The translations under genes and the position numbers were made by a program. 64,000 nt of DNA from assembly GCA_032622095.1 (NCBI GenBank), contig CP136061.1:221251148-221315147 (forward strand), read 5' to 3'. A model generated the notes under the pieces. The model worked only from the letters and a program-made list of their open reading frames with translations. It was not told the DNA's origin and searched no databases. This document shows positions 11,330-22,260 of the stretch, one piece after another (positions within the stretch are counted from its first letter, which is position 1; every line of letters begins with the position of its first letter). Origin of the DNA: Siphonodentalium dalli (taxonomy: Eukaryota > Mollusca > Scaphopoda > Gadilida > Siphonodentaliidae).

Positions 11330-11648
11330 ACAGGGCCCTTCTGTTGGGTAAAGGGTTAACATGTAAGCAAAACGTCCACCTCGTGGTTCAGTAATCAGGA
11401 TCAGATTAAGTTAGCCATGGTAAATTACACGGAAGAGTACACACGAGATCTGTAATCCACATGTCAGTATTTTCGTTCCCTTACATGGCAATTAGAAATT
11501 CTTCCAACCAATGCAGTTGAATGTTGATGAAACTTAATTACTATAGATGTTCTTTTTCCCTTTAGACATTTTGTCCGATGGTATATTGACTTAATTTTTA
11601 TTACAAATTTTAACAATAAAGCTCGGTATAATATGTTCTTTATCATCT

Positions 11649-12103
11649 CAGGGACGTGGGTAGGGGTCTCCGTTGGTGTGTGTGTGTGGGGCGGGGGGGG
11701 GGGGGGGTGTCCACATTAATTATAATTTCAAACTTCACCCCCTTGAAGTAGAGCAGACCGAAATGTTCAAGTTCCAAGAAATTCCATTAGCACCCTTCTC
11801 GTTGTGTATAGTAGTTTTCCAACTGGTTGGAAATACAACATCTGCAATATGGTTGTAAGTTATCAACTCATTGCCATTTCAGCCGAAACAAAAAATCGAG
11901 TGAAAGTAGGACTTTTGGTATAAAACAAGATTTAATTTCGCACTAAATATTAACTGCCATATCAAACTTTCAGAGAAAATTCACCCTATACATTTGATCT
12001 GAAATTTCCGACTAATGTTGTGGCAAGCATGATATTACGAACTGTTGAAATTGTGTTCAAAAGTGTTGGGGAGACACCCACCCCAACAACCCATGCACCC
12101 CTG
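11649..12103 (+). mobile_element. CAGGG-family non-autonomous repeat, apparently full length
   Basis: Starts CAGGGACGTGGGTAGGGG and ends CCATGCACCCCTG, so it has a short inverted CAGGG/CCCTG terminus as in hAT-type elements. A G-run of about 16 lies near 11691-11707. Internal words (CTTCACCCCCTTGAA, GACCGAAATGTTCAAG, CAACTGGTTGGAAAT) recur in all other copies. I found no matching 8-bp target duplication here (TATCATCT versus TCACGGCG), so the superfamily call is tentative. Confidence 0.7.
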
Positions 12104-12497
12104 TCACGGCGTTCGGCATACATCTACATCCAGCATTGCAGCTGGTGGCTGCATGGATACGCTCTATACAGTGTCTTTACTTAAATCCCTGTAATTTATT
12201 CGTACTGACGTTCAGAATAATGAAAATAGTTGGAACGGAATATGGAACAGCATAAAAAGTGGTGATGTTTTTACAGACTTCTATATGTTTTGCACATTTA
12301 TCCACTATGAGTGCCTTATATGTCCCTTTAACTTCTCATTTTTGAAAGAAACATTTGTGACGAAGGTGATTTCCATTCTTCATTCCTTATTCCAAAAAAA
12401 TGATATTTAGGTAAAACAAATGGTGTTGTAGTATGGTGGCCCCAAGACATTCTATCCACACACACCCACAGCCTTGGTTTTACCTAAATCGGTCAAT

Positions 12498-13088
12498 TTA
12501 AAGGGGTACTGTACGCCATTTGCATTAAATTTCCGGTGACAACAACGATCTAATATCGATAATATATAGAAACATAAGTAATTTGAGTCGAAGATGTATT
12601 CTGTAAACGCTCAGGTTAATATGCTATCTTAAAATTTAATAATTTAAAAGTTAATAATTTGATATAAATTGAATTTATGACTGGAGCCATAAAATGGCGT
12701 CAATTAAATTACGAATTTCCGTAATCAAAATAAAGTAATTGAGGGATACTGGATGTTAAACCGATCGCACACACGATTGCTTAAAATATTATAATGATAC
12801 GGGGAGAACACTCAAGTCACTCACTGACTAGCGACGATACAATAACTTAAATGATTATATGGGACTAGTATGCCTATAATATAACTTTTATTTGATTCAT
12901 TTGGTTGAAAACTGTACAAAAATTACTCGACAACGACAATTTGTATTTTTGCATTCCGGTAAATTTGTCATCCGTAACACTACTTCGTACTCAACAGACT
13001 TTCAAATAATGAAAAAATTGTTACCTTATTCTCCGACTCGGAGACTATAGAAACCAACAACAACATTTGGCGTACAGTACCCCTTTAA
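12498..13088. mobile_element. TTAA-bounded element, type F (T2/Kolobok-like ends)
   Basis: Left TTAAAGGGGTACTGTACGCC, right GGCGTACAGTACCCCTTTAA: a perfect 20-bp terminal inverted repeat including TTAA, total 591 bp. TTAAAGGRR is the terminal signature described for T2/Kolobok-type MITEs with TTAA targets. Interior is AT-rich and non-coding. Confidence 0.9.
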
Positions 13089-13365
13089 GGGACCGAGAGA
13101 TGTTGCATGTGTGCCCTATTTGATCCCCTCTGGACTGCGGCCATTTTGGATCTGGGTGGGGTGATTGAGGTATGCAGAAAGATTGTCTTGGCGCCACCAT
13201 ACAACACCCTTTGTTTGACCTATATATATATATGCTTTATTCTCTAATCAAATTTGACATGAGAAAACGAAATTATATACAAAAATATGGATATGTACAA
13301 AATATACAGCGACCTCTCGAGGGTCATAATCAGCATTATCAACATCACCTCTACCTCAAAATAAT

Positions 13366-13430
13366 AGTCATCATTATCATCATCATCAGCATCATCAACC
13401 ATCATCATCATCATCATCACTACATGTAAT
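13366..13430. repeat. (CAT)n microsatellite
   Basis: Imperfect CAT/ATC run. It overlaps the presumed 3' end of the minus-strand ORF, where it would lie past the stop codon. Confidence 0.9.
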
Positions 13431-13872
13431 CGTTGTCGTCGCGACCATCTTCGTCATAGCGTCGACGTTGATCATCGTCATTGTTGTCGTAGTCAACATG
13501 ATCATAATATTCATAATATGATCACCACGTGCCGGCTTCACCGTTGTTGTTAAAAAAATATGGAGCGTTTCTCATTGTAACGTGGAAAATCCTATTTTCC
13601 ACATCGGTGGGATTTACAGTCTCTCCGACTAATCTGAAGCCTCTGTCAACTAAACGCTCCTTCGCTTCAATTGTGTGGAGTGATATTAAACACTGGTCGT
13701 CAATAACTTGTATAGCCGCGATTTCGTCCGCCCCTACGACTCGCTCTAATGCACGAAGAACGTCGCGGCCATTGAAACGCCCGAATTGGTTTTTGTCGAA
13801 AGACACCGTCATGTCTCTTGAAATGGAGATTTCGTTATCAGACGACATACTGGGGGTCTGCGAAGTCATCAT
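13429..13872 (-). CDS. Gag/ORF1-like RRM-fold protein fragment with in-frame TGA
   Basis: The minus-strand frame starts ATGATG at 13872, just after an in-frame stop, and runs 116 codons to a TGA at 13522. The order FGRFNGRDVLRALERVV, a GADEIAAIQVIDDQCLISL strand, then AKERLVDRGFRLVGETVNP and ENRIFHVTMRNAPYF resembles the N-terminal RRM-like fold seen in some retroelement gag/ORF1 and ZCCHC3-like proteins. The family match is from memory of pattern only. The same frame reopens directly after the TGA for about 33 codons with a strongly Asp/Tyr/Arg-rich tail (YYEYYDHVDYDNNDDDQRRR) and stops at about 13426. No CCHC knuckle is visible. It could be a decayed retroelement ORF with one nonsense change, or a short real gene. 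The plus-strand open frame here is a shadow. Confidence 0.45.
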
Positions 13873-14085
13873 ACATACATTTTTGGGAATTTAGGTCCAT
13901 GAGATTAATTCCATTTTAGAGAAATATCGTAATTTCCATTGTCAAAATTCATAACAGCCGCCATTTATCGACGCATGCGCAAACCAGTGTCCTACATGCA
14001 AATATACAAATAATCGTCGAATAAGGAATAAGGAATGGAAGTCACCTTCGTACCATTGTGGGGCTAATTAGATTTGAGAGCATAT

Positions 14086-14166
14086 ATTTTTTTCACCAGG
14101 ACAACCTGGCTTTCCCACCCACGCTAACATGGCCCATATACAATCCTGGTATACATATTATATATG
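14086..14166. repeat. Isolated unit and leader of the 44-bp satellite
   Basis: TTTTTTCACCAGGACAACCT then GGCTTTCCCACCCAC precedes a single 44-bp unit (14123-14166). The same leader recurs at 14503-14539 immediately before the array, differing by one C. This could be the seed sequence of the array. Confidence 0.9.
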
Positions 14167-14502
14167 ACTTGAAACATATTTTATTTGCAAAATATACAAA
14201 AGGGATTGGGGCACAAGTTTTTGCAACTTATGAAGCCCCTCTCCTAATACAATATTGTAACACACATGTGATCAAGATGACGGTACAAACTTATTTACAC
14301 GGTGAGAAGTTATGGGATATAGTGTGTAGCGCCTTCCAGAGATGATCCAACATGAGATTGCTTCTTATCTGTGAGAAAATTTGTATTTGAAGAATGTCAC
14401 TATTTTATTAATGTTGGAATGATTGACAAGTGCCAATATATTATCTATTCTAAGCACTTTTGTGTTGGTTGTAAAATATAATGGTACACTTGATTCGTTC
14501 TC
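14167..14502 (-). pseudogene. Possible retroelement 3' end
   Basis: On the minus strand the segment 14345-14167 ends in AATAAAATATGTTTCAAGTC, resembling the 3' terminus of polyadenylated retroelements. A 95-codon plus-strand frame overlaps it but has no recognisable domain. Low-confidence call. Confidence 0.3.
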
Positions 14503-14539
14503 GTTTTTTCACCAGGACAACCTGGCTTTCCCACCCCAC

Positions 14540-16542
14540 GCTAACATGGCCCATATACAATCCTGGTATACATATTATATATAGCTAACATGGCCCATAT
14601 ACAATCCTGGTATACATATTATATATAGCTAACATGGCCCATATACAATCCTGGTATACATATTATATATAGCTAACATGGCCCATATACAATCCTGGTA
14701 TACATATTATATATAGCTAACATGGCCCATATACAATCCTGGTATACATATTATATATAGCTAACATGGCCCATATACAATCCTGGTATACATATTATAT
14801 ATAGCTAACATGGCCCATATACAATCCTGGTATACATATTATATATAGCTAACATGGCCCATATACAATCCTGGTAACATATTATATATAGCTAACATGG
14901 CCCATATACAATCCTGGTAACATATTATATATAGCTAACATGGCCCATATACAATCCTGGTAACATATTATATATAGCTAACATGGCCCATATACAATCC
15001 TGGTATACATATTATATATAGCTAACATGGCCCATATACAATCCTGGTATACATATTATATATAGCTAACATGGCCCATATACAATCCTGGTATACATAT
15101 TATATATAGCTAACATGGCCCATATACAATCCTGGTATACATATTATATATAGCTAACATGGCCCATATACAATCCTGGTAACATATTATATATAGCTAA
15201 CATGGCCCATATACAATCCTGGTAACATATTATATATAGCTAACATGGCCCATATACAATCCTGGTATACATATTATATATAGCTAACATGGCCCATATA
15301 CAATCCTGGTATACATATTATATATAGCTAACATGGCCCATATACAATCCTGGTATACATATTATATATAGCTAACATGGCCCATATACAATCCTGGTAT
15401 ACATATTATATATAGCTAACATGGCCCATATACAATCCTGGTATACATATTATATATAGCTAACATGGCCCATATACAATCCTGGTTACCTGGTATACAT
15501 ATTATATATAGCTAACATGGCCCATATACAATCCTGGTATACATATTATATATAGCTAACATGGCCCATATACAATCCTGGTATACATATTATATATAGC
15601 TAACATGGCCCATATACAATCCTGGTATACATATTATATATAGCTAACATGGCCCATATACAATCATGGTATACATATTATATATAGCTAACATGGCCCA
15701 TATACAATCCTGGTAACATATTATATATAGCTAACATGGCCCATATACAATCCTGGTAACATATTATATATAGCTAACATGGCCCATATACAATCCTGGT
15801 ATACATATTATATATAGCTAACATGGCCCATATACAATCCTGGTATACATATTATATATAGCTAACATGGCCCATATACAATCCTGGTATACATATTATA
15901 TATAGCTAACATGGCCCATATACAATCCTGGTATACATATTATATATAGCTAACATGGCCCATATACAATCCTGGTATACATATTATATATAGCTAACAT
16001 GGCCCATATACAATCCTGGTATACATATTATATATAGCTAACATGGCCCATATACAATCCTGGTATACATATTATATATAGCTAACATGGCCCATATACA
16101 ATCCTGGTATACATATTATATATAGCTAACATGGCCCATATACAATCCTGGTATACATATTATATATAGCTAACATGGCCCATATACAATCCTGGTATAC
16201 ATATTATATATAGCTAACATGGCCCATATACAATCCTGGTATACATATTATATATAGCTAACATGGCCCATATACAATCCTGGTATACATATTATATATA
16301 GCTAACATGGCCCATATACAATCCTGGTTACCTGGTATACATATTATATATAGCTAACATGGCCCATATACAATCCTGGTATACATATTATATATAGCTA
16401 ACATGGCCCATATACAATCCTGGTATACATATTATATATAGCTAACATGGCCCATATACAATCCTGGTATACATATTATAGATAGCTAACATGGCCCATA
16501 TACAATCCTGGTATACATAATTACATATTATATATAGCTAAC
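14540..16542. repeat. 44-bp tandem satellite, about 45 copies
   Basis: Unit GCTAACATGGCCCATATACA ATCCTGGTATACATATTATA TATA. Most units are identical. Variants: a 1-bp deletion (GGTAACAT) in blocks at about 14871-14965, 15178-15230 and 15712-15765; a 7-bp insertion (GGTTACCTGG) at about 15484 and 16326; a CATGG change near 15663; a GATAGC change near 16481. Clustered variants indicate amplification of multi-unit blocks. No spacers, so not CRISPR. Confidence 0.98.
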
Positions 16543-17193
16543 TGTTAGTTATTCCCTTTGATCTTCTTTGGCGTGGCATCTCCTTGGGATTCCATTTAAT
16601 ACATACTGCATAATGTATCGCGAAACCATTCAGTTTGCGTGCAGCATATGCACGTAGAATATTTTATTGCGAATAGTGTCTGCTGAGTGATGTCTGATTC
16701 AAGGTTCCCGATATGGCGATCAGTTTACATCGAATCGCGTTTATAACGCGGCCGCTCTCTCATTTGATGTCGACATGCTAATATCATATATCAGCATTAT
16801 AAAACCGCGGCGTCAATTGCGTTGGACTGTGAACCACCCATGACATAGCATTATTATTAGTATGCACCCAGAGACCCTTCGATAAATCACTTCAATTTAA
16901 TTAATCATTTCAATATCTGCATCCGACATCAATGAAACGGTATTTATTTGTGCAAGGAACAAAGAAGACATGCCATAGAACAACGATATAGAACTATGTT
17001 CACGTAACATCACGTAAACGGAAAAAGTTGCACGAAATGATCAGCGATTTCCGTTATATACAGTGGCATTCAGTCTGCCACGTGAATGTTTTGTGTACTC
17101 ATTGACTTCGAGTAGGATTTCGGATTTAACTTCACCATGACAGGATTTTCTAAACTCGATGGTCGTGACATATCCATTATAAAACTTTCCCCA
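16543..17193. other. No recognisable gene
   Basis: Non-repetitive-looking DNA right of the satellite; the 17041-17295 minus frame overlaps the CACTA-like foldback and is not convincing. Confidence 0.5.
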
Positions 17194-17426
17194 CACTGTT
17201 AAAAATATCCGTAATTTTACGGCACAATTGCTGGCAATGTTGCTGCCATAACATTTGCTATAAAAATACGGAATACCCGTAATGTTTTTAGACATTTGCT
17301 ATAAAAATACTGAATGTCCATAATTTTTTTTTTTTTTTACGGACATTCCGTATTTTTATAGCAAATGTGATGGCAGAAAAATTGCCAGCACAATGTGCCG
17401 TAAAATTACGGATATTGTTTAATATG
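17194..17426. mobile_element. CACTA-like foldback element
   Basis: Starts CACTGTTAAAAATATCCGTA. Arms pair over about 70 bp, with inner segments (ACATTTGCTATAAAAATACG and mirror) around an oligo-T centre near 17322-17337. CACTG ends followed by tandem CCGTAATTTTACGG words are typical of animal EnSpm/CACTA MITEs. The right terminus has drifted (GATATTGTTTAATATG). A second CACTGTCAAACATAGG-like end lies near 17525. Confidence 0.7.
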
Positions 17427-17700
17427 AAATTCATCTAACTTAACGAAACATCCGTTTAAAATCAAATGACACAATGGATTTTTTCTAAGTGGCATATAAG
17501 ATATAATACTGACATATTAGACTACACTGTCAAACATAGGCCACAATTGTTAGGCATTTTACTGGCAGCACAGTTGCCAGTAATACACCATGATTGGCAT
17601 GAAATAAAGAGTACACAATATCTTCATATACCGTATATTTAACGGTAATACCGCAAAAATAAATTACAGTACAATGTATTTTGCTATATGTAGACTTAAC

Positions 17701-18910
17701 ACTCACAGCAGGGTTGGGGTAATCGTAATCAGTAATTGTAATCAAAGTAATCGATTACAAAATTTGGAGTAATCATCTGTAATCAGTAATCATGAAATTT
17801 CTTGATTACAAGTAATCGTAATCGTAATCGATTACATTCAAATGTACCTGTAATCATGATTACATTTTGATTACTTTTTGATTACTTTTACTAAAATATC
17901 CATATGGATGGCTATTGGATACTCATAGTCTCATACTGTGGTACTATGGAGTGTGCAAAGATACATACACCATATTAGAAAGTTAATACAATGTTGTCAT
18001 GTCTTATGTTAGTGGTACAGTGTGTATGTACATTCTGGCAGTGGACACAGATAACAACACACAATTGTTGAATACAGCATGAATAGCAATAAACTTGTGA
18101 TACAGACAAATGAAATGTTCTAATATGAATAAATAGGGTAGCCAACTTCAATTAAGATTAAATTGAATTGGGATTGCTGCAGACAATGGCTGTAAAGTCA
18201 CACTGGTACAATAGGGCTAATTAACTGCACAAAGAAGGTGTGAAGTACATCGGTAGACCTAATTAGCTGGTTTGTCATTTACTGCATCCATGGAGTTAAG
18301 CCTAATTTAATCCTCATCAGGATTAACAACGGATGATCATCAAATAAATCTTAATGTTATCTTCATTGTGTTGGGTATTGAATCTAACAGAACATGCAAA
18401 TATTTTATAATTGTTTCTGGTGATATTTTCATAAATATTATGCGTTCGTTTGAATGCATGTAAGAAATAAAAAATATATTAAAAATTATTTACACAAATA
18501 AAACATAATGTATTCCCAATAAGTTGGTGTATAACTTCATGATGAAACCTTTCCAATACAATGTAAATGTAAAAAAAATTTTTTTTTTTTTTTTGCTTGC
18601 ATCTTTCTATTGTTTCAGTCGTTTCTTGTTTCCATATTATGCAGTGATGTCTTTATTCAATCATATTAGACATGTTAATTTGAATTTTTTCATTATTTAT
18701 TACTATGCGATCAAAATGGTTGGAAAACAACAATTGTAATCAGATGTAATCAAAAAGTTATCGATTACATTTACTAAAGTAATTGTAATCGTAATCGATT
18801 ACATTGGGAAAAATGTAATCAGTAATCGTAATCGTAATCATGTAAATCAAAAGTAATTGTAATCGTAATCGATTACATTGGTATGTAATCGCCCCAACCC
18901 TGACTCACAG
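17701..18910. mobile_element. Non-autonomous hAT element with 8-bp target duplication
   Basis: The element proper is 17709-18902, starting CAGGGTTGGGGTAATCG and ending CGCCCCAACCCTG. It is flanked on both sides by ACTCACAG (17701-17708 and 18903-18910), an exact 8-bp target duplication as made by hAT transposases. Subterminal regions of about 180 bp at each end are packed with TAATCG/CGATTA words (AATCGATTAC repeatedly). The interior is AT-rich without a transposase; the longest frame is 71 codons. Length 1194 bp. Confidence 0.97.
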
Positions 18911-19336
18911 CACACATATTATGTTCGACTGGCACAGAATGGCGCAAATACGTGGTATCGCAGACATTTTCATAAATAATACTATGGGTGGAGTAAGATT
19001 AGACTAAATAATTGTACGAACTAATGTTCCGTTGTTTTAGCTAACAAGGCTTGGTCGAATTCCCAATTGATGTACATTAAAATTACACATATGCAATTGT
19101 ACATTGGTCAAAATGAGGTTACACATCATTAAAAATCTCACTAAGATATGACAATTATTCAGGTTGGTAATTCTAAGTATTTGATCGTTGTTGAATGCTG
19201 CTTGATTCATTAAATCTTCAAACAATCACATTTTGCTTTTAATCTGAGTCAAATATGCAGTACAGTCAATGAGCCATTGCCATATGTGACCCGCCATATC
19301 AAATCCAGTCGGAAGTCGGGATTTTTTTTACCCTGT

Positions 19337-19405
19337 GCCAATGCATTCTCTTATATATGCGAGGCGACCTAAGGTCGCCTCGCATATATAAGAGAATGCA
19401 TTGGC
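19337..19405. repeat. 69-bp palindrome (B1, 5'), perfect copy
   Basis: Centre GCGAGGCGACC TAA GGTCGCCTCGC pairs without the usual single mismatch, making this the most symmetrical copy in the window. Confidence 0.95.
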
Positions 19406-19622
19406 TTAACAATTTTATCATGTTTTTAAATAAATGTTTCTTACAATTTTTAGGACATAAAATGAAAAAAACATCCATTACCCTGCAGGGAGCCCCACAC
19501 ATATATAGAAGCACAAAGAAGAATGTCGTCTGTTCATGTTTGTCTGGGGCTCTGTATGGGTGAAATTATAAAATTGTTAAAGAATACAAGAACAAATTAT
19601 TAAAATTGTAAAAAATTGTTAG

Positions 19623-19691
19623 GCCAATGCATTCTCTTATATATGCGAGGCGACCTATGGTCGACTCGCATATATAAGAGAATGCATTGGC
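19623..19691. repeat. 69-bp palindrome (B1, 3')
   Basis: Same sequence with GGCGACC TAT GGTCGAC centre, followed by ACAGGGTAAAA. Confidence 0.95.
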
Positions 19692-20259
19692 ACAGGGTAA
19701 AAAGAATCCCGACTTCCGACTGGATTTGATATGGCGGGTCATATATGTAACACTAGACAGTAGGTCTACACACATTATACTGAATGATGGGGCACGAATT
19801 ATAGCAGAGTACAATCAGATGGCAATTCCAATCAATATCCAAAATCTCACAAGAGATCAAATTTAATCCATTTGTGTATATCTTAAATATCTTAAATAGT
19901 TAAATGAAAACAGATGCAATTTTGACGCATTATTGAATAATCAAATGACCAAAGACCTACAAACTGCATCTATATTCTGAATACAATTATTTCAAGTGAG
20001 ATTTCAATTACGAGTAAAACTAGCTTCGTCCAATTTAAATCATACGAATCTGACCTCTCATTTCAAGACACAAAGCTAGCACAGTTTATATCACTTAAAG
20101 TTATGTAAAAGTAAAACATTTGAATTTGCATACTTGTTTTGGTATGAAATTTTCCAGTATTGGTGCATATTGGTCACATGTATGCACATGTATCCCAACA
20201 CTATTGATCAGTAGCAGTCACAGATAGTTGGATTGGTTAGTCCATTTGTAGATCATGAC

Positions 20260-20698
20260 AAATGGGAATAACAGAAAGTAACACCATTTAAGACTCATTT
20301 GAGAACATTTTAACTCTTCTCGCCATTCAGAGGAAGACCTCGAGGTCAGAGTTCTCAGAGCAGGATTGAAACGACTGAGAGCAAGGAAAACAGTAGAGTT
20401 GAAATTAATAACCTACATGGACACCATCCGGAAAGGGTTAAACAGGGACTATGGTTTTCTCTCACATTACGCTGTACTGCATAATTTCCGGGGAATTCGG
20501 CACTCGGGAGCAGCCGCGACGTAGACGCTTTCCGTCACTCTTGTTATGCACGTCATCGTGAGGGACACTTTCAACGTCAACGACTTTTCACTATTTGTTC
20601 ACTTCATACTTGATAAAGGCTACTAGATAGCCGAAAGCTCGTGTTTTTTAAAAACTCAAATGAGTCTTAAATGGTGTTACGTTCTTTTATTCCCATTT
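20260..20698. mobile_element. Element with 44-bp terminal inverted repeats
   Basis: AAATGGGAATAACAGAAAGT then AACACCATTTAAGACTCATT on the left; the mirror ends CTTTTATTCCCATTT at 20698. The repeats differ by a few bases. The interior carries the retroelement C-terminal fragment at 20300-20518 followed by the GATAAAGGCTACTAGATAGC CGAAAGCTCG tail motif. It could be a Penelope-like element remnant with inverted terminal copies. Confidence 0.75.
20300..20518 (+). pseudogene. Retroelement C-terminal (GIY-YIG-type region) fragment
   Basis: An open frame of about 72 codons without an ATG reads EHFNSSRHSEEDLEVRVL, then a basic segment RLRARKTVELKLITYM, then IRKGLNRDYGFLSHY, ending TAG. The layout HFN..HS..DL.V.VL, a basic helix with an E..LI position, and a GLNRD motif matches the C-terminal end of GIY-YIG-associated retroelement ORFs (Penelope-like and related), recalled from family knowledge. 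The catalytic GIY and YIG motifs themselves would lie upstream and are missing. DNA after the stop (GATAGCCGAAAGCTCG) resembles the 3' end of such elements. Confidence 0.6.
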
Positions 20699-20799
20699 AT
20701 TATTGACACAGACTCATACGGCATATACTTCAATAATGTCTAGATCATGACACTAACAGTGTTTTCCAGATACATGTAGTTTGTAGAAGCATCTGCTTG

Positions 20800-21300
20800 T
20801 TGTTACCAGTTGGCGAATAGACTGAATAGTCCATGTTGATATGACGACATTATCAGCGCAAATTCAAGTTGCAGACCCTTCGATAGAAATATCAGCCAGG
20901 ACGACAATGTTACTGTTGTTACTACAAGTCGGTGAAAAGTCCATGTGTTTGTCACGGCATCAGCAGTGTTTCGCACAGTCATAGACAGTTTATTCATTCA
21001 ATTGTAAATGGCTCATCACGAGTGACTATTGTTTTCAAACAATTCAATCAAACTATTGGTTACATCAAAGCTCTCGTGAATTGTTGTTGTTGTAACTAGT
21101 CGGTGAATAGTCCATGTGTATATTACGGCATCACCATTATCACTATCAGGCGTCGCAGACAGTTCCAGTCATTCAATTGTGACTGACTCATCAATCAATG
21201 AATCATGACATGAGTGGCTGTTGTTGTTGATATTGTTGGTCCCGTAGACCGTAATCACTAGTGATTGGTCACATCAAAGCTTGTGAATTAGTCTGATGCA
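20800..21300. repeat. Degenerate tandem duplication, about 174-bp spacing
   Basis: The words AGTCGGTGAA.AGTCCATGTG, ACGGCATCA, CAGACAGTT, CATTCAATTGT and GGT.ACATCAAAGCT occur in order from about 20923 and again from about 21097. A more distant partial copy begins near 20807. Confidence 0.75.
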
Positions 21301-22023
21301 TGTATCATATGTGTTATATGTGTGTTGTCATGAAAAAAGTAACAAACACCGTCAACAGTACAACGTGTCAAGTCTGGAGATGCAGCCGCCTGTGCGAATA
21401 CAGCCACAAAAACACGCTTCAGTGAACACATAGAGGATTATACTAATTTATAGCCATCGGTCGATGAATGCATCGTGTCCGCTTCACATATAAATCGAAG
21501 TGAGACAGCATGGACTTATTTCAGTACCGTAGAAGTAGCGTAAAATGACTTAATACCTTTGTCACAATCTTTTGCAGATTTGTTTGCACCGTGATGTAAA
21601 CTTACGACAATTTGATGTATATATGTGTTACGTAGCGTCCTTCACAACAATGATAGCACAGTATTCCATAGGAATATGGTATTTTTTCACAGTGCATGCA
21701 TGGTTTACTGAAGTAAATATATAGCAATTACCGTAGTTTTACCATGGTTACCATATTAATTGTGTGGTATTTGCATACCATTTTTGAGTTTGCAATAGTT
21801 TTTGAGGTAAAACAAATTGTGAAAGTAATCAATCTCACAACTTCATTATAGAAAAACCATCAGATTGAGTTTAACCCTTTACCCAACAAACCGGCCAAAA
21901 CCGGCCAAATAAAGCTTCAACAGCCTAAAATATCTTCGGTCTGTCTCAATAGAACCATACAAATATGGATATCATTGGAACCGGCTCCTTGACCACATTG
22001 TGATAGTTACAGTTATGCCCTGT

Positions 22024-22092
22024 GCCAATGCATTCTCTTATATATGCGAGTCGACCATAGGTCGCCTCGCATATATAAGAGAATGCATTGGC
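22024..22092. repeat. 69-bp palindrome (A2, 5')
   Basis: Identical to the A3 and A4 left hairpins in its central GAGTCGACCATAGGTCGCCTC. Confidence 0.95.
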
Positions 22093-22161
22093 CTAAAAAA
22101 AATCTTTTTTTACCATTTTTTCTTACATTCTTTAACAATTTTATAATTTTTAATGTGTTAA

Positions 22162-22230
22162 GCCAATGCATTCTCTTATATATGCGAGGCGACCTATGGT
22201 CGACTCGCATATATAAGAGAATGCATTGGC
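22162..22230. repeat. 69-bp palindrome (A2, 3')
   Basis: Mirror orientation of the left hairpin; followed by ACAGGGCCCTTC and the terminal repeat. Confidence 0.95.
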
Positions 22231-22260
22231 ACAGGGCCCTTCTGTTGGGTAAAGGGTTAA

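Larger units (their letters stand above)
10959..11359. mobile_element. TTAA-bounded double-hairpin element, type A (copy 1)
   Basis: Begins TTAATCCTTTACCCAACA and ends TGTTGGGTAAAGGGTTAA. After the left terminal repeat comes an asymmetric stretch of about 140 bp (ACCGGCCAAAACCGGCC...), then the cassette bounded by CCCTGTG and CACAGGG. That cassette carries one 69-bp palindrome at each end (11112-11180 and 11261-11329) and an AT-rich middle. Three further near-identical copies occur at 21871, 54861 and 59053. Termini and TTAA are of piggyBac type; there is no coding capacity. Confidence 0.92.
12361..14052. mobile_element. Unit bounded by about 33-bp inverted repeats
   Basis: ACGAAGGTGATTTCCATTC then TTCATTCCTTATTCC starts at 12360. 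The mirror GGAATAAGGAATGGAAGTCA then CCTTCGT ends at about 14052. Between them lie a nested TTAA element (12498-13088), CAT microsatellite DNA and the gag/RRM-like ORF (13429-13872). It may be a DNA transposon that contains or captured that ORF. I see no clear target-site duplication. Confidence 0.6.
19281..19747. mobile_element. Double-hairpin element, type B (copy 1)
   Basis: Terminal inverted repeats of about 45 bp: CATATGTGACCCGCCATATC, then AAATCCAGTCGGAAGTCGGG, mirrored at the right end. Inside is the CCCTGTG...CACAGGG cassette with 69-bp palindromes at 19337-19405 and 19623-19691. The core contains CCCTGCAGGGAGCCCCACAC. Relative to copy 2 (49051-49501) it is inserted in the opposite orientation. 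The outer ends are unrelated to type A. Superfamily unassigned; a TA or CATATG target is possible. Confidence 0.9.
21871..22260. mobile_element. TTAA-bounded double-hairpin element, type A (copy 2)
   Basis: Exact TTAACCCTTTACCCAACA / TGTTGGGTAAAGGGTTAA ends. Hairpins lie at 22024-22092 and 22162-22230. It is about 10 bp shorter than the other copies because part of the A/T-rich middle is missing. Confidence 0.95.

Noticed and set aside
11641-12111. 8-bp target duplication for the CAGGG-family element
   Set aside because: Flanks TATCATCT and TCACGGCG differ, so hAT membership is not shown.
14540-16542. Array considered as CRISPR
   Set aside because: Units are contiguous and identical, with no unique spacers, and the context is eukaryotic repeat DNA.
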